Positions 1 to 8,551 of a stretch of 64,000 nt of DNA are shown piece by piece; positions within the stretch are counted from its first letter, which is position 1, and each line of letters starts with the position of its first letter. Under the pieces are notes generated by a model. That model did not search any database, was not told the origin of the DNA, and was given only the letters and a program-made list of their open reading frames with translations. The translations under genes were made by a program, and so were the position numbers. Source of the DNA: Pseudomonas sp. 7P_10.2_Bac1 (lineage in GTDB: Bacteria; Pseudomonadota; Gammaproteobacteria; Pseudomonadales; Pseudomonadaceae); assembly GCF_025465935.1 (NCBI RefSeq), contig NZ_JANLNV010000080.1, forward strand, positions 124,001 through 188,000, written 5' to 3'.

Positions 1-286
1 ATGCAACAACCCGAGCGACTCCTCGGGTTGAACGCAGGGGGGCCCAATTGGCGCCTTCGGGCATATGGATGAAGAGATAGCCCGGGAATAGTGACTCTCT
101 CACGCAGCTCAATTGGCCACGGAGCAGTTTTTCTCGCCGACAAACCGGGCGAGAACACTCGTAGCCTTGGCGCTGGAGATTTTCTTCGGCACGCTCGTCT
201 TGTTTAGGCTTGCATTGCACCAGGTACCAGTCGTCTGATTTCGGATTGCAGGGATCACTCGGTACTGGGGTATTTATTGTTTGCAT
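1..286 (-). CDS. rfaH: Transcription antitermination protein RfaH (N-terminal part, cut by window edge)
   Basis: Translating the minus strand from an ATG at 286 gives an open frame that runs off the window start, about 95 codons with no stop. The segment DDWYLVQCKPKQDERA, then RESLFPGYLFIHM, then LRSTRGVARVV is the NusG N-terminal (NGN) domain pattern of RfaH, a NusG paralogue that rides on RNA polymerase and suppresses termination in long operons such as those for LPS. Family length is about 165-170 residues, so the C-terminal KOW domain lies outside. There are about 15 extra residues before the usual start, and the Shine-Dalgarno is weak. It lies 95 bases downstream of the nuclease gene on the same strand. 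The position suggests it opens or borders an O-antigen operon lying to the left (inference). NusG itself is less likely because of the W-Y-x-V-x-C-K-P-x-Q start. Confidence 0.85.
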   Translation of the reverse strand, partial: MQTINTPVPSDPCNPKSDDWYLVQCKPKQDERAEENLQRQGYECSRPVCRREKLLRGQLSCVRESLFPGYLFIHMPEGANWAPLRSTRGVARVVA

Positions 287-381
287 GGGGACTTCATTGA
301 TGGGTTCATCCGTGGTTTACCATTGTGCCTTGCATGTGCAAATGGCAAGCAACTGGGCTCTTATCATGACTGCAGCCGGCT

Positions 382-1854
382 TCATGGAAACGGCTTGACG
401 TCTGTCGGGATAAGGACGTCTACAACTTTGTTTTGAGCGCGATATAGGCCCAACAGTTCCTTTGCCAATGCCTTCCTTGCCGGCTCCTCACCGTGTACCA
501 GGCGTATTTGTGCTGGCCATTGAGACATGCCTGAAACGAACTGAAGCAGGTCTTTCTGGTCGGCGTGGGCAGAATAGCCACCCAATGTGCTGACACCTGC
601 ATGGATCATACAGCGCTCACCTTCCAATTCAACAAATCCGCCTGACGGACCGTATTTTTGTATCGCTGCCCCCGGTGTTCCCTTGGCCTGAAACCCCGTA
701 AACAGCACGTTATGCCGTTGGTCAGCCAACATCGCTTTCAGGTAGTTCACTATCCGTCCACTGGAGCACATTCCTCCTCCAGCAATAACTATCGCCGGTC
801 GACCGGTGCTGGCCAGATAGTTAACTGTCTGCATATGCCGTGCATGGCTGTCGACAGTGATCAATTGCTCGAACTGCAAAGGCTTGCGCCCATCTGCAAG
901 TCGTACTAGGGCCTCTTCATTCCAGTAGTTCTGTAGTTCACGATAGACCTTGGTTAAGCGGCTTGCTAAAGGAAAATCCAGAATAACCGGCACTTGTGGC
1001 CATGTGATGGGAAGAAATTGATCGTCATCACATACGGCTTGCGCCGGACCAAGCAAAGCCTTGCGATGCAAGATATCTTCAATTTCGTAGAGTAGCTCTT
1101 GAGTACGGCCCATGCTGAACGCCGGAATCAATAACGTTCCATGATCAGCCAAAGCCTTGTCGATAGCGCTTTCAAGGCGTTCTTGGCGGCTCATACGATT
1201 TTCGTGTAAACGGTCGCCGTAAGTGCTCTCAAGAATCAGGATATCTGCCCTCTCGGGCGACACAGGCGCAGACAGAAATGGTGAATGCGGAGCGCCCAAA
1301 TCACCCGAAAAGACGATGCGTCGCTTCAACGTTGCCTGAGGATAGTCAAGATCGCACTCCACATAGGCTGCCCCCAGGATATGCCCTGCCCTTTGCAGTC
1401 GAATTTGAGCGGTCAGGACATCTGTTTGTTCGATGCTGAACCAATGATCAAAAGGCAGCGCAATGATTTGTTGCTGTACGCGCTGCAAATAGCGCTCGAC
1501 AGTCTTAGGATCTCGACTCACCTCAAGCTTGAATGCATCTTCAAGAATCAATGGCAGCAGCTTGGCTGTTGGTTCACTGCACAGAATTGGCCCGCGGAAA
1601 CCTGCGGCAAGCAAGTAAGGAAGCCGCCCAACATGGTCAGCATGGACATGCGTGATAATCAGGGCCTTAACACCTTCAAGCGAAAAGTCGATCTGCGGGT
1701 AATCTGTGCACCTTTCGAGTGCGACTCGTTCATCACCGCCTTGAAATAGCCCGCAGTCAATCAGCACACTGCACTGGTCAGTCATCTGTAATTGATGACA
1801 TGACCCGGTAACGCCGTTGACGGCACCATGATGTAGAACAATCGGATATCCCAT
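382..1854 (-). CDS. MBL-fold / beta-CASP RNA-processing nuclease
   Basis: The 490-residue product has the metallo-beta-lactamase zinc motif THVHADHVGR near residue 70, a second His/Asp region (GDLGAPHSP), the beta-CASP segment FSMGRTQELLYEI, and the C-terminal GGGMCSSGRIVNYL and GGYSAHADQ motifs of the CPSF-73/RNase J-like family. These enzymes cleave RNA, usually as endo- or 5' exonucleases, in the cytoplasm. I chose ATG at 1854. An upstream TTG at 1875 would add seven residues, but most remembered homologues start close to HHGAVNGVTGSCH. It sits between a wzz-like remnant and rfaH at an O-antigen border, so it may be part of that locus rather than of the core genome. Substrate is unknown. 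Confidence 0.85.
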   Translation of the reverse strand: MGYPIVLHHGAVNGVTGSCHQLQMTDQCSVLIDCGLFQGGDERVALERCTDYPQIDFSLEGVKALIITHVHADHVGRLPYLLAAGFRGPILCSEPTAKLLPLILEDAFKLEVSRDPKTVERYLQRVQQQIIALPFDHWFSIEQTDVLTAQIRLQRAGHILGAAYVECDLDYPQATLKRRIVFSGDLGAPHSPFLSAPVSPERADILILESTYGDRLHENRMSRQERLESAIDKALADHGTLLIPAFSMGRTQELLYEIEDILHRKALLGPAQAVCDDDQFLPITWPQVPVILDFPLASRLTKVYRELQNYWNEEALVRLADGRKPLQFEQLITVDSHARHMQTVNYLASTGRPAIVIAGGGMCSSGRIVNYLKAMLADQRHNVLFTGFQAKGTPGAAIQKYGPSGGFVELEGERCMIHAGVSTLGGYSAHADQKDLLQFVSGMSQWPAQIRLVHGEEPARKALAKELLGLYRAQNKVVDVLIPTDVKPFP

Positions 1855-1980
1855 GTACTCGCTCGCGACAGTCAAACCTTGGGGCTATCAACACTCAGCT
1901 TTTCGACGCCCAGCTCTGTCGATAATCGCCGGATCAATACAATCAAGACACTTACCACACAGCTAAAAGTTCAGCCGCCA

Positions 1981-2610
1981 TCAAGATATGACCTCTCCGG
2001 GCGTTATCGCTTCCATCAACCGAGCTAGTCGATCCATCCGCACTACTCTAAGCTGCTTACCCAGCACGGCCAGCTCAACCTGTGAATGAGTGCGCTTTAC
2101 CTCTCCAGCAGCGTTCAATGTTGCATTGCGGGTATGCTGGTTACCGTCACTTTTGGCTAACGCTGCTTCAAACCTATGCTCGAGTTTCGTACTGCTTTTA
2201 TTGATCACGCTATTGAAGCCAGCCTCTAGCCGCTTACGCCCAACTTCCATTGCAGACGTTTCACCTACATTGGAAGCACATGGGAGCCCTCTCATCGAAG
2301 AGTTACTGAACGGCTCAAAACCCTCACCAAGCCTAACGCCTGGACGCTGCAAATAACTGAACGGCCCCTGATTGGCGTTGAAAAAAAACCAAAGACCAAG
2401 TGCATCGAGAGTTTGGTTCGTGGCCAGACGAAACATACTTGCCACTCGACATTGAAGGGTTATAAGGCAGGAATGAGCATAGATAAATAACCCAGCTGAG
2501 GCGCCAAGATGCAGAGCAAAATGGCAGCCATGCGAATTTAACCGGACAAGCTCAATGCTATCGCTGTCGTGGCTTGAGACGGTACCTAGAAAAGGGGGAA
2601 TACTGCTCAA
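1981..2610 (-). pseudogene. wzz: Probable degenerate wzz (O-antigen chain-length regulator) remnant
   Basis: A 209-codon frame opening at TTG 2610 shows pieces of a Wzz protein in the right order but without its fold. The N-terminus (MSSIPPF... then DSIELVR) resembles the cytoplasmic lead-in of Pseudomonas Wzz. A later VRLGEGFEPFS resembles the conserved region before the periplasmic helices. The end, SQVELAVLGKQLRVVRMDRLARLMEAI, resembles the coiled-coil stretch with the D-R-I-A-x-L-x-E-A signature. No membrane helix is read in frame between them; the corresponding stretch is hydrophobic only in shifted frames. The second membrane helix and about half the usual 350-450 residues are missing. 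The position just after ihfB and the LapA gene is the classic wzz site in Pseudomonas. I infer decay by frameshifts and deletions; an unrelated hypothetical protein remains possible. Confidence 0.45.
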
Positions 2611-2867
2611 AAGCGAAGCCTGCTTTCAATGCAAAACTGCGGGCTCGGATGCGGAGATATTTATCACCGAACAACAAGCACCTGAATGAGGGCACCTGAA
2701 TAGGTAAGTCAACAGCAGGCAATCGAGGATTGGCCGTATTCTGCCTGCATTACCTGTCGTTACAAAGAATACGAGGCCTGACTTGTTGTAGGAGATTTCC
2801 CATTACAACTGATTACTATCTGGCCAGGCGAGTGATCCTCGATCCGTTGCGCCAGACCTCTACCTTT

Positions 2868-3116
2868 TTATGACTGCACTAAGTTGCGCTTTAATCTGGC
2901 CGACTTTCGCTTGTAAGCAATAAAGCCCATTGCAGGCCCAATCAGCATGCCTAGTAGCAAAGACCCTATGACGATAAGGGAAGCCGGCAGTTCTGGTGTA
3001 CTCCACCCAAGAAAAACCAATGAAGTGGGTTGCTGGTTTTCGAGAATAAAAATCATCGTCCCAAAAATCACCACCAGCGCAAAAACCACCAGAACTGCAC
3101 GCTTGACGCTACTCAT
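2868..3116 (-). CDS. lapA: LapA-domain (DUF1049) inner-membrane protein
   Basis: An 82-residue protein with two hydrophobic helices (about residues 7-25, VLVVFALVVIFGTMIFIL, and 42-65, SLIVIGSLLLGMLIGPAMGF) separated by a short loop, ending in a basic tail (YKRKSARLKR). This is the LapA/YciS pattern. In enteric bacteria LapA works with LapB at the inner membrane to tune LpxC stability and LPS assembly. Here there is no lapB next door, so only the family is certain. It follows ihfB by 24 bases on the same strand and is probably co-transcribed with it. This ihfB-lapA order at the O-antigen border is common in Pseudomonas. Confidence 0.85.
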   Translation of the reverse strand: MSSVKRAVLVVFALVVIFGTMIFILENQQPTSLVFLGWSTPELPASLIVIGSLLLGMLIGPAMGFIAYKRKSARLKRNLVQS

Positions 3117-3140
3117 TTGTAACTCCCATGTCCTGAAGGA

Positions 3141-3437
3141 TTAAATCTCGCCTTCCTCATCTTCGTTCACTCGATCCCGAAGCTCTTTACCTGGCTTGAA
3201 ATGAGGAACAAATTTGCCGTCAAGACTTACTGACTGGCCGGTCTTTGGGTTGCGCCCCACTCGTGGAGCCCGATAGTGCAGCGAAAAACTACCGAAGCCA
3301 CGGATCTCAATTCGATCTCCGGTCGCCAGGCACTGTGACATTTGTTCAAGCATGGTCTTGATAGCCAGCTCAACATCCTTGGATGAGAGTAGCCCTTGAT
3401 GGGTGACAATTCGTTCGATCAACTCCGACTTCGTCAT
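3141..3437 (-). CDS. ihfB: Integration host factor subunit beta
   Basis: A 98-residue DNA-bending protein of the HU/IHF family. It starts MTKSELIERIVTHQ and carries the conserved DNA-intercalating arm GRNPKTGQSVSL, preceded by IEIRGFGSFSLHYRAPRVGRNP. With IhfA, encoded elsewhere, it forms the heterodimer that kinks DNA at specific sites for transcription, recombination and replication. Length and start match the family exactly. It lies downstream of rpsA, as in most gammaproteobacteria, separated by 366 bases that hold the rpsA terminator, so it probably has its own promoter. The C-terminal tail is acidic (DRVNEDEEGEI). Confidence 0.97.
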   Translation of the reverse strand: MTKSELIERIVTHQGLLSSKDVELAIKTMLEQMSQCLATGDRIEIRGFGSFSLHYRAPRVGRNPKTGQSVSLDGKFVPHFKPGKELRDRVNEDEEGEI

Positions 3438-3580
3438 ATTTTTCCCTTCTTTTTCAAGCAGCTAGATCAGCGCTCCAAAGGTTTTAGCATGATCAAAAGA
3501 ATTTGAACAGCCCAGTTATTGACTTTTGTATGCCATTCACTACTGAATTGCGGATGAATACAGAGAACGATCAAAAAACA

Positions 3581-3796
3581 TCACCTAATAGCTTGGCCGT
3601 CCTCGAGCCCATCCAACACGACGCTAAGAGCTTCTGAAGGACACTCGCTGCCATACCCGCACACGACGGCAAAACGCTGGAGACACACCCAGAGCCCTTC
3701 CTGCTCAACCTTCACATGATCAGCGTCGACCTTTAGGAAAAACTCAAATTTCAGGCACAAAAAAGGGCGACCTAAGTCGCCCTTTTTTATGGTCAA
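3581..3796 (-). CDS. Possible small hypothetical protein between rpsA and ihfB
   Basis: A 71-codon minus-strand frame. Its first dozen codons run through the rpsA terminator hairpin, so the ATG at 3796 is an unlikely start; an internal GTG or CTG (for example near KFEFFLKVDADHVKV) would leave about 45-57 residues. The later part (GLWVCLQRFAVVCGYGSECPSEALSVVLDGLEDG) reads like a soluble protein with plausible Pseudomonas codon use. No family is recognised. Chance cannot be excluded, and the start is unsupported by a good Shine-Dalgarno. Confidence 0.25.
   Translation of the reverse strand: MTIKKGDLGRPFLCLKFEFFLKVDADHVKVEQEGLWVCLQRFAVVCGYGSECPSEALSVVLDGLEDGQAIR
3759..3788 (-). terminator. rpsA intrinsic terminator
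   Basis: A GC-rich inverted repeat (AGGGCGAC / GTCGCCCT with a four-base loop) flanked by A and T runs lies 15 bases after the rpsA stop. The symmetrical flanks mean it could work in both directions. Confidence 0.85.
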
Positions 3797-3803
3797 TCAG
3801 AAC

Positions 3804-5498
3804 TTAGTTCTGTTTTTCCATTTGTGCACGCAGCAGGTCGCCCAAAGTGGTCGGACCAGCAGCGATCTCAGAGGTAGCTGGCTTGTCGCGCAGGCTCTGG
3901 ATTGCTTCCTTCTCGTCTTCAACGTCTTTCGACTTGATGGACAGTTGGATTACGCGGCTCTTGCGATCAACGCTGATGATCTTGGCTTCTACTTCTTCGC
4001 CTTCTTTCAGAACGTTACGAGCATCTTCGATGCGGTCACGGCTGATTTCGGACGCTTTCAGAGTCGCTTCGATATCGTTGGCCAGAGTGATGATGGCGCC
4101 TTTGGCGTCAACTTCTTTCACGGTGCCTTTAACGATTGCGCCTTTGTCGTTCTCTTGTACGTACTCGGAGAACGGATCGCTTTCCAGCTGTTTGATACCC
4201 AGGGAGATACGCTCACGCTCTGGATCAACAGACAGGATTACAGTGTCAAGCTCGTCGCCTTTCTTGAAACGACGAACGGCTTCTTCGCCCACTTCGTTCC
4301 AGGAGATGTCGGACAGGTGAACCAGACCGTCGATGCCGCCGTCCAGACCAATGAAGATACCGAAATCGGTGATCGACTTGATGGTGCCGGAGATTTTATC
4401 GCCCTTGTTGAACTGGCCAGAGAAATCTTCCCATGGGTTAGATTTGCACTGTTTGATGCCCAAGGAGATACGACGACGCTCTTCGTCGATGTCCAGAACC
4501 ATAACTTCCACTTCGTCGCCGACTTGTACGACTTTCGAAGGATGGATGTTTTTGTTGGTCCAGTCCATTTCAGAAACGTGTACCAGACCTTCAACGCCTT
4601 CTTCCAGCTCAGCGAAGCAGCCGTAGTCGGTCAGGTTGGTCACACGCGCGGTCACGCGAGTGCTTTCTGGGTAACGGGCTTTGATAGCAACCCATGGATC
4701 TTCACCCAGTTGCTTCAGGCCCAGGGAAACACGATTGCGCTCGCGATCGTACTTCAGAACCTTAACATCGATCTCGTCGCCAACATTGACGATCTCGGAA
4801 GGATGCTTGATGCGCTTCCAAGCCATGTCGGTGATGTGCAGCAGGCCATCAACGCCACCCAGATCGACGAATGCGCCGTAGTCGGTGAGGTTTTTGACGA
4901 TACCTTTAACTTGCTGACCTTCTTGCAGGGATTCCAGCAGAGCTTCACGCTCAGCCGAGTTCTCTGCTTCAAGTACGCTGCGACGCGAAACAACAACGTT
5001 GTTGCGCTTCTGGTCAAGCTTGATGACCTTGAATTCCAGCTCTTTGCCTTCCAGGTGCGTGGTGTCGCGCACTGGACGAACGTCAACCAGAGAACCTGGC
5101 AGGAACGCACGGATGCCGTTAACGTCGACAGTGAAGCCGCCTTTAACCTTACCGTTGATAACGCCCTTGACCACTTCTTCAGCTGCGAAGGCTGCTTCCA
5201 GAACGATCCAGCATTCAGCGCGCTTGGCTTTTTCACGGGACAGCTTGGTTTCGCCAAAGCCGTCTTCGACCGCGTCCAGCGCAACGTGAACTTCATCACC
5301 GATGTTGATGTTCAGTTCGCCAGCATCGTTGTGGAACTGCTCCAGCGGGATGAGGCCTTCAGACTTCAAACCAGCGTGAACGGTTACCCAACCAGCTTGG
5401 TAATCGATATCAACGATGATAGCGGTGATGATCGAGCCAGCCTGAAGATTCAGGGTTTTTAGGCTTTCTTCAAACAGTTCTGCAAAGCTTTCGCTCAT
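3804..5498 (-). CDS. rpsA: 30S ribosomal protein S1
   Basis: A 564-residue protein made of six S1 (OB-fold) RNA-binding domains at roughly residues 20-87, 105-172, 190-260, 275-347, 362-434 and 450-520. The last four carry the repeated pattern G-x-V-x-x-x-x-D-Y/F-G-x-F-x-x-L-x-x-x-x-G-L-x-H. S1 docks mRNA on the 30S subunit and is needed for translation of most messages. Length is close to the enterobacterial protein (557). It follows cmk, the common cmk-rpsA order, after 123 bases that include a small hairpin. The leader may carry the S1 autoregulatory structure known from E. coli, but I did not fold it. A strong terminator follows. Confidence 0.98.
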   Translation of the reverse strand: MSESFAELFEESLKTLNLQAGSIITAIIVDIDYQAGWVTVHAGLKSEGLIPLEQFHNDAGELNINIGDEVHVALDAVEDGFGETKLSREKAKRAECWIVLEAAFAAEEVVKGVINGKVKGGFTVDVNGIRAFLPGSLVDVRPVRDTTHLEGKELEFKVIKLDQKRNNVVVSRRSVLEAENSAEREALLESLQEGQQVKGIVKNLTDYGAFVDLGGVDGLLHITDMAWKRIKHPSEIVNVGDEIDVKVLKYDRERNRVSLGLKQLGEDPWVAIKARYPESTRVTARVTNLTDYGCFAELEEGVEGLVHVSEMDWTNKNIHPSKVVQVGDEVEVMVLDIDEERRRISLGIKQCKSNPWEDFSGQFNKGDKISGTIKSITDFGIFIGLDGGIDGLVHLSDISWNEVGEEAVRRFKKGDELDTVILSVDPERERISLGIKQLESDPFSEYVQENDKGAIVKGTVKEVDAKGAIITLANDIEATLKASEISRDRIEDARNVLKEGEEVEAKIISVDRKSRVIQLSIKSKDVEDEKEAIQSLRDKPATSEIAAGPTTLGDLLRAQMEKQN

Positions 5499-5621
5499 TT
5501 TAATTCCTGTTGATCAAGGGCGAAGGAATACGCCCATCTGCCACATTCCAGACAATGTGGGTTACGTTCATATAAAAGAAGGCATGCAGGACTATTTCTG
5601 GTCTCCTGCACGCGTTCTTGA

Positions 5622-6308
5622 TCATCCGGCGAGATCGCGCAGGGCGATTTCGCTCTTGATGCGTTCCAACACCTGCTCGATGGACAACTCCGTAGAGTCG
5701 AGTTGCAGGGCATCAGCCGCCGGCTTGAGCGGGGCTATTGCACGCTGCGTGTCACGCTCATCACGGGCACGTATCTCATCCAACAGACGCGGGAGACTAA
5801 CATCATCCCCCTTGGCCTTCAACTGCAAGTAACGGCGACGGGCCCTCTCCTCGGCGCTGGCCGTCAGAAAAATCTTGAGCGGCGCATTAGGAAAAACCAC
5901 AGTCCCCATGTCTCGACCGTCCGCAACCAGCCCCGGAAATTCTCTGAAGGCACGCTGACGTTGTAGCAAAGCCTCGCGAACAGCGGGCAATGCCGCTACT
6001 TTGGATGCGCCCGCAGCAACATCTTCATTGCGGATAGCCAGCGTAACGTCTTCACCTTCGAGCACGATACGCGCCGGCTTACCTTCCGTCGCCCCGACGA
6101 ACTGCACATCTAAATGTGCCGCCAACTGACTCAATAAGGCTTCGTTATCGAGGGCGACACCATGATTAACGGCAGCAAACGCCAACAAACGGTACAAGGC
6201 GCCAGAATCCAGCAATGCCCAGCCCAAATGCTCGGCCAGGCGACCTGCAACTGTGCCTTTACCCGAACCGCTAGGCCCGTCGATGGTGATGACTGGCGCC
6301 GTCAACAT
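5622..6308 (-). CDS. cmk: Cytidylate kinase
   Basis: A 228-residue CMP/dCMP kinase that recycles pyrimidine nucleotides by ATP-dependent phosphorylation in the cytosol. The P-loop GPSGSGKGT is at residues 10-18; VADGRDMGTVVFP and the RARRRYLQLK lid region follow. I chose ATG 6308, not the longer frame to 6395, because the homologous N-terminus starts just before APVITIDGPSG and this ATG overlaps the aroA stop by one base (TGATG). That overlap implies translational coupling with tyrA-aroA. rpsA follows on the same strand. Confidence 0.97.
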   Translation of the reverse strand: MLTAPVITIDGPSGSGKGTVAGRLAEHLGWALLDSGALYRLLAFAAVNHGVALDNEALLSQLAAHLDVQFVGATEGKPARIVLEGEDVTLAIRNEDVAAGASKVAALPAVREALLQRQRAFREFPGLVADGRDMGTVVFPNAPLKIFLTASAEERARRRYLQLKAKGDDVSLPRLLDEIRARDERDTQRAIAPLKPAADALQLDSTELSIEQVLERIKSEIALRDLAG

Positions 6309-8551
6309 CACGACTGCGCCTCTTGGGCCACGCGAATACCGACCTGCTTGCACAACGCAAGAAAGTTCGGGAAAGATGTCGCGACGTTGGCACAATCGTG
6401 AATACGGATGGGCGCCGTGGCACGCAACGAAGCAATACTGAAGGCCATTGCAATGCGGTGGTCACCATGGCCATGCACTTCACCACCACCGATTGAGCCG
6501 CCATCAATAATGATGCCGTCTGGCGTTGGCTCACACTTGACGCCCAAGGTCAGCAAGCCGTCAGCCATCACCTGGATACGATCAGACTCTTTGACACGCA
6601 GCTCTTCAGCACCGCGCAAAACAGTACGACCTTCTGCAACAGCCGCCGCCACGAACAGTACCGGAAATTCGTCAATCGCCAATGGCACCAGCGCTTCAGG
6701 GATTTCGATGCCTTTAAGCTTGGCCGCACGCACACGCAAGTCCGCTACTGGCTCGCCGCCCACTTCGCGTTGGTTTTCGAGAGTGATGTCAGCCCCCATC
6801 AAACGCAAGATATCGATCACACCGGTACGGGTCGGGTTGATACCAACATGCTGCAGCAACAGATCGGAACCTTCAGCAATAGACGCTGCCACCAGGAAGA
6901 ATGCCGACGAGGAGATATCGCCCGGTACTTCGATATGCGTTGCCGTGAGCTTGTGGCCCGACTCGACCGACGCCGTAGCACCGTTAACGCTCACTGGATA
7001 GCCGAAACCCTGCAACATGCGCTCAGTATGGTCGCGCGTTGGCGCAGGCTCAGTGACCGAGGTCTTGCCTTCGGCATACAGACCCGCCAATAGCAGACAG
7101 GACTTCACCTGAGCACTGGCCATCGGCAGCGTGTAATTCAAGCCCTTGAGGGAATGACCGCCACGAATGGTCATCGGAGGACGACCCTCTGCCGCCGTTT
7201 CAATCACGGCACCCATTTCACGCAGCGGGTTGGCTACGCGGTTCATTGGGCGCTTGGTCAGCGATGCATCACCGGTCAGCGTCGTGTCAAAGCTCTGCGC
7301 AGCCAGAAGCCCCGACAACAGGCGCATCGACGTACCCGAGTTACCCAGATATATGGGCCCCGGCGGCGCTTTCAAGCCATGTAGGCCAACGCCGTGAATG
7401 GTCACGCGCCCCTGATGCGGGCCTTCAATAACCACGCCCATATCACGAAACGCCTGCAGTGTTGCAAGAGCGTCTTCGCCTTCAAGAAAGCCTTCAACCT
7501 GCGTCGTCCCCTCAGCCAGGGAGCCGAGCATGATCGAGCGGTGGGAAATGGACTTGTCGCCTGGCACGCGGATTTGGCCAGTAACAGTGCCACCTGGTTC
7601 AGCCAGGAAAATCAGATCATTTGAATTCATAGGGTCCACATATGCCCGGCGGGCCAGGATTTTACTGAAATGCTCTCGAGCAACACGGGCGCGAGTAAAA
7701 ACGCCCAGCAGTTGATGCCCGTCCCCTGCATCGACCGCGTCGCGCAAGGCGTCGAGATCGCTACGAAATGTATCCAATGTGCGCAGCACCGCCTCGCGGT
7801 TGGCGAGAAAGATGTCATGCCACATTACCGGGTCACTCCCGGCGATTCTTGTGAAATCGCGGAAGCCTCCCGCAGCGTAACGGAAGATCTCCAGATTCTC
7901 ATTGCGCTTGGCAAGAGAATCGACCAACCCAAAAGCCAACAGATGCGGCAAATGGCTGGTTGCAGCCAAGACTTCGTCGTGACGCTCGACCTGCATATGT
8001 TCTACATCAGCGCCCAGCGCACGCCACAACGCATCAACCAGAGCCAACGCGACAGGATCGGTTTCAGCCACAGGCGTCAAAATAACCTTGTGCCGCTGAA
8101 ACAGGCTGGCATTTGATGCTTCTACACCACTTTGCTCAGACCCGGCAATCGGGTGACCCGGCACGAAACGCGCCGGCATGGCGCCAAATGCCTCGGCAGC
8201 AGCCCGCACCACGTTGCCTTTTGCGCTGCCAACGTCGGTCAGCACCGCTTGCCCCAGATCAATACCCGCCAACAAGCCGAGCATTTTCTCCATGGCCAGG
8301 ATGGGCACCGCCAATTGGATAACGTCGGCGCCACGGCAAGCCACCGCCAAATCGGCTTCACAGCGGTCAACAACACCCAGTTCTACAGCCAGGGCCCGCG
8401 ACGTCGGGTTCAGGTCTACCCCGACCACCTCAGCACACAAGCCACTTTCACGCATGCCTTTGGCGAAAGAGCCACCAATCAGGCCCAGCCCCACCACCAC
8501 CAACCGACCCACAATAGGCTCGGCAGGTTTCAACGATATAACATCAACCAC
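6308..8551 (-). CDS. tyrA-aroA: Bifunctional prephenate dehydrogenase / 3-phosphoshikimate 1-carboxyvinyltransferase
   Basis: One 747-residue chain. Residues about 1-300 are TyrA: Rossmann motif GLGLIGGSF at 21-29, PGHPIAGSEQSG and the ATSHLPHLLAF region. It oxidises prephenate toward tyrosine. Residues about 308-747 are EPSP synthase AroA (VPGDKSISHRS, GNSGTSMRLL, LREMGA, RVKESDR), which makes EPSP for chorismate. An internal ATG at 7630 marks the AroA boundary. I chose GTG 8551, preceded by AAGG and overlapping the hisC stop by eight bases; a frame to 8608 exists. The fusion is characteristic of Pseudomonas. The AroA part looks like the class II type (GDASLTKRPM), from memory. Confidence 0.95.
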   Translation of the reverse strand: MVDVISLKPAEPIVGRLVVVGLGLIGGSFAKGMRESGLCAEVVGVDLNPTSRALAVELGVVDRCEADLAVACRGADVIQLAVPILAMEKMLGLLAGIDLGQAVLTDVGSAKGNVVRAAAEAFGAMPARFVPGHPIAGSEQSGVEASNASLFQRHKVILTPVAETDPVALALVDALWRALGADVEHMQVERHDEVLAATSHLPHLLAFGLVDSLAKRNENLEIFRYAAGGFRDFTRIAGSDPVMWHDIFLANREAVLRTLDTFRSDLDALRDAVDAGDGHQLLGVFTRARVAREHFSKILARRAYVDPMNSNDLIFLAEPGGTVTGQIRVPGDKSISHRSIMLGSLAEGTTQVEGFLEGEDALATLQAFRDMGVVIEGPHQGRVTIHGVGLHGLKAPPGPIYLGNSGTSMRLLSGLLAAQSFDTTLTGDASLTKRPMNRVANPLREMGAVIETAAEGRPPMTIRGGHSLKGLNYTLPMASAQVKSCLLLAGLYAEGKTSVTEPAPTRDHTERMLQGFGYPVSVNGATASVESGHKLTATHIEVPGDISSSAFFLVAASIAEGSDLLLQHVGINPTRTGVIDILRLMGADITLENQREVGGEPVADLRVRAAKLKGIEIPEALVPLAIDEFPVLFVAAAVAEGRTVLRGAEELRVKESDRIQVMADGLLTLGVKCEPTPDGIIIDGGSIGGGEVHGHGDHRIAMAFSIASLRATAPIRIHDCANVATSFPNFLALCKQVGIRVAQEAQS

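Larger units (their letters stand above)
3438..3803. other. rpsA-ihfB spacer
   Basis: These 366 bases hold the rpsA terminator at the right end, a possible 71-codon minus-strand ORF (listed separately), and an AT-rich part next to ihfB (about 3480-3560) where the ihfB promoter is expected. No clear -10/-35 pair stood out by eye. Confidence 0.6.

Noticed and set aside
210..398. 62-codon plus-strand ORF at left end
   Set aside because: Overlaps rfaH on the other strand and the nuclease stop; no motif.
3789..5462. 557-codon plus-strand frame opposite rpsA
   Set aside because: Antisense shadow of rpsA; the reverse strand encodes a complete six-domain S1 protein with strong homology.
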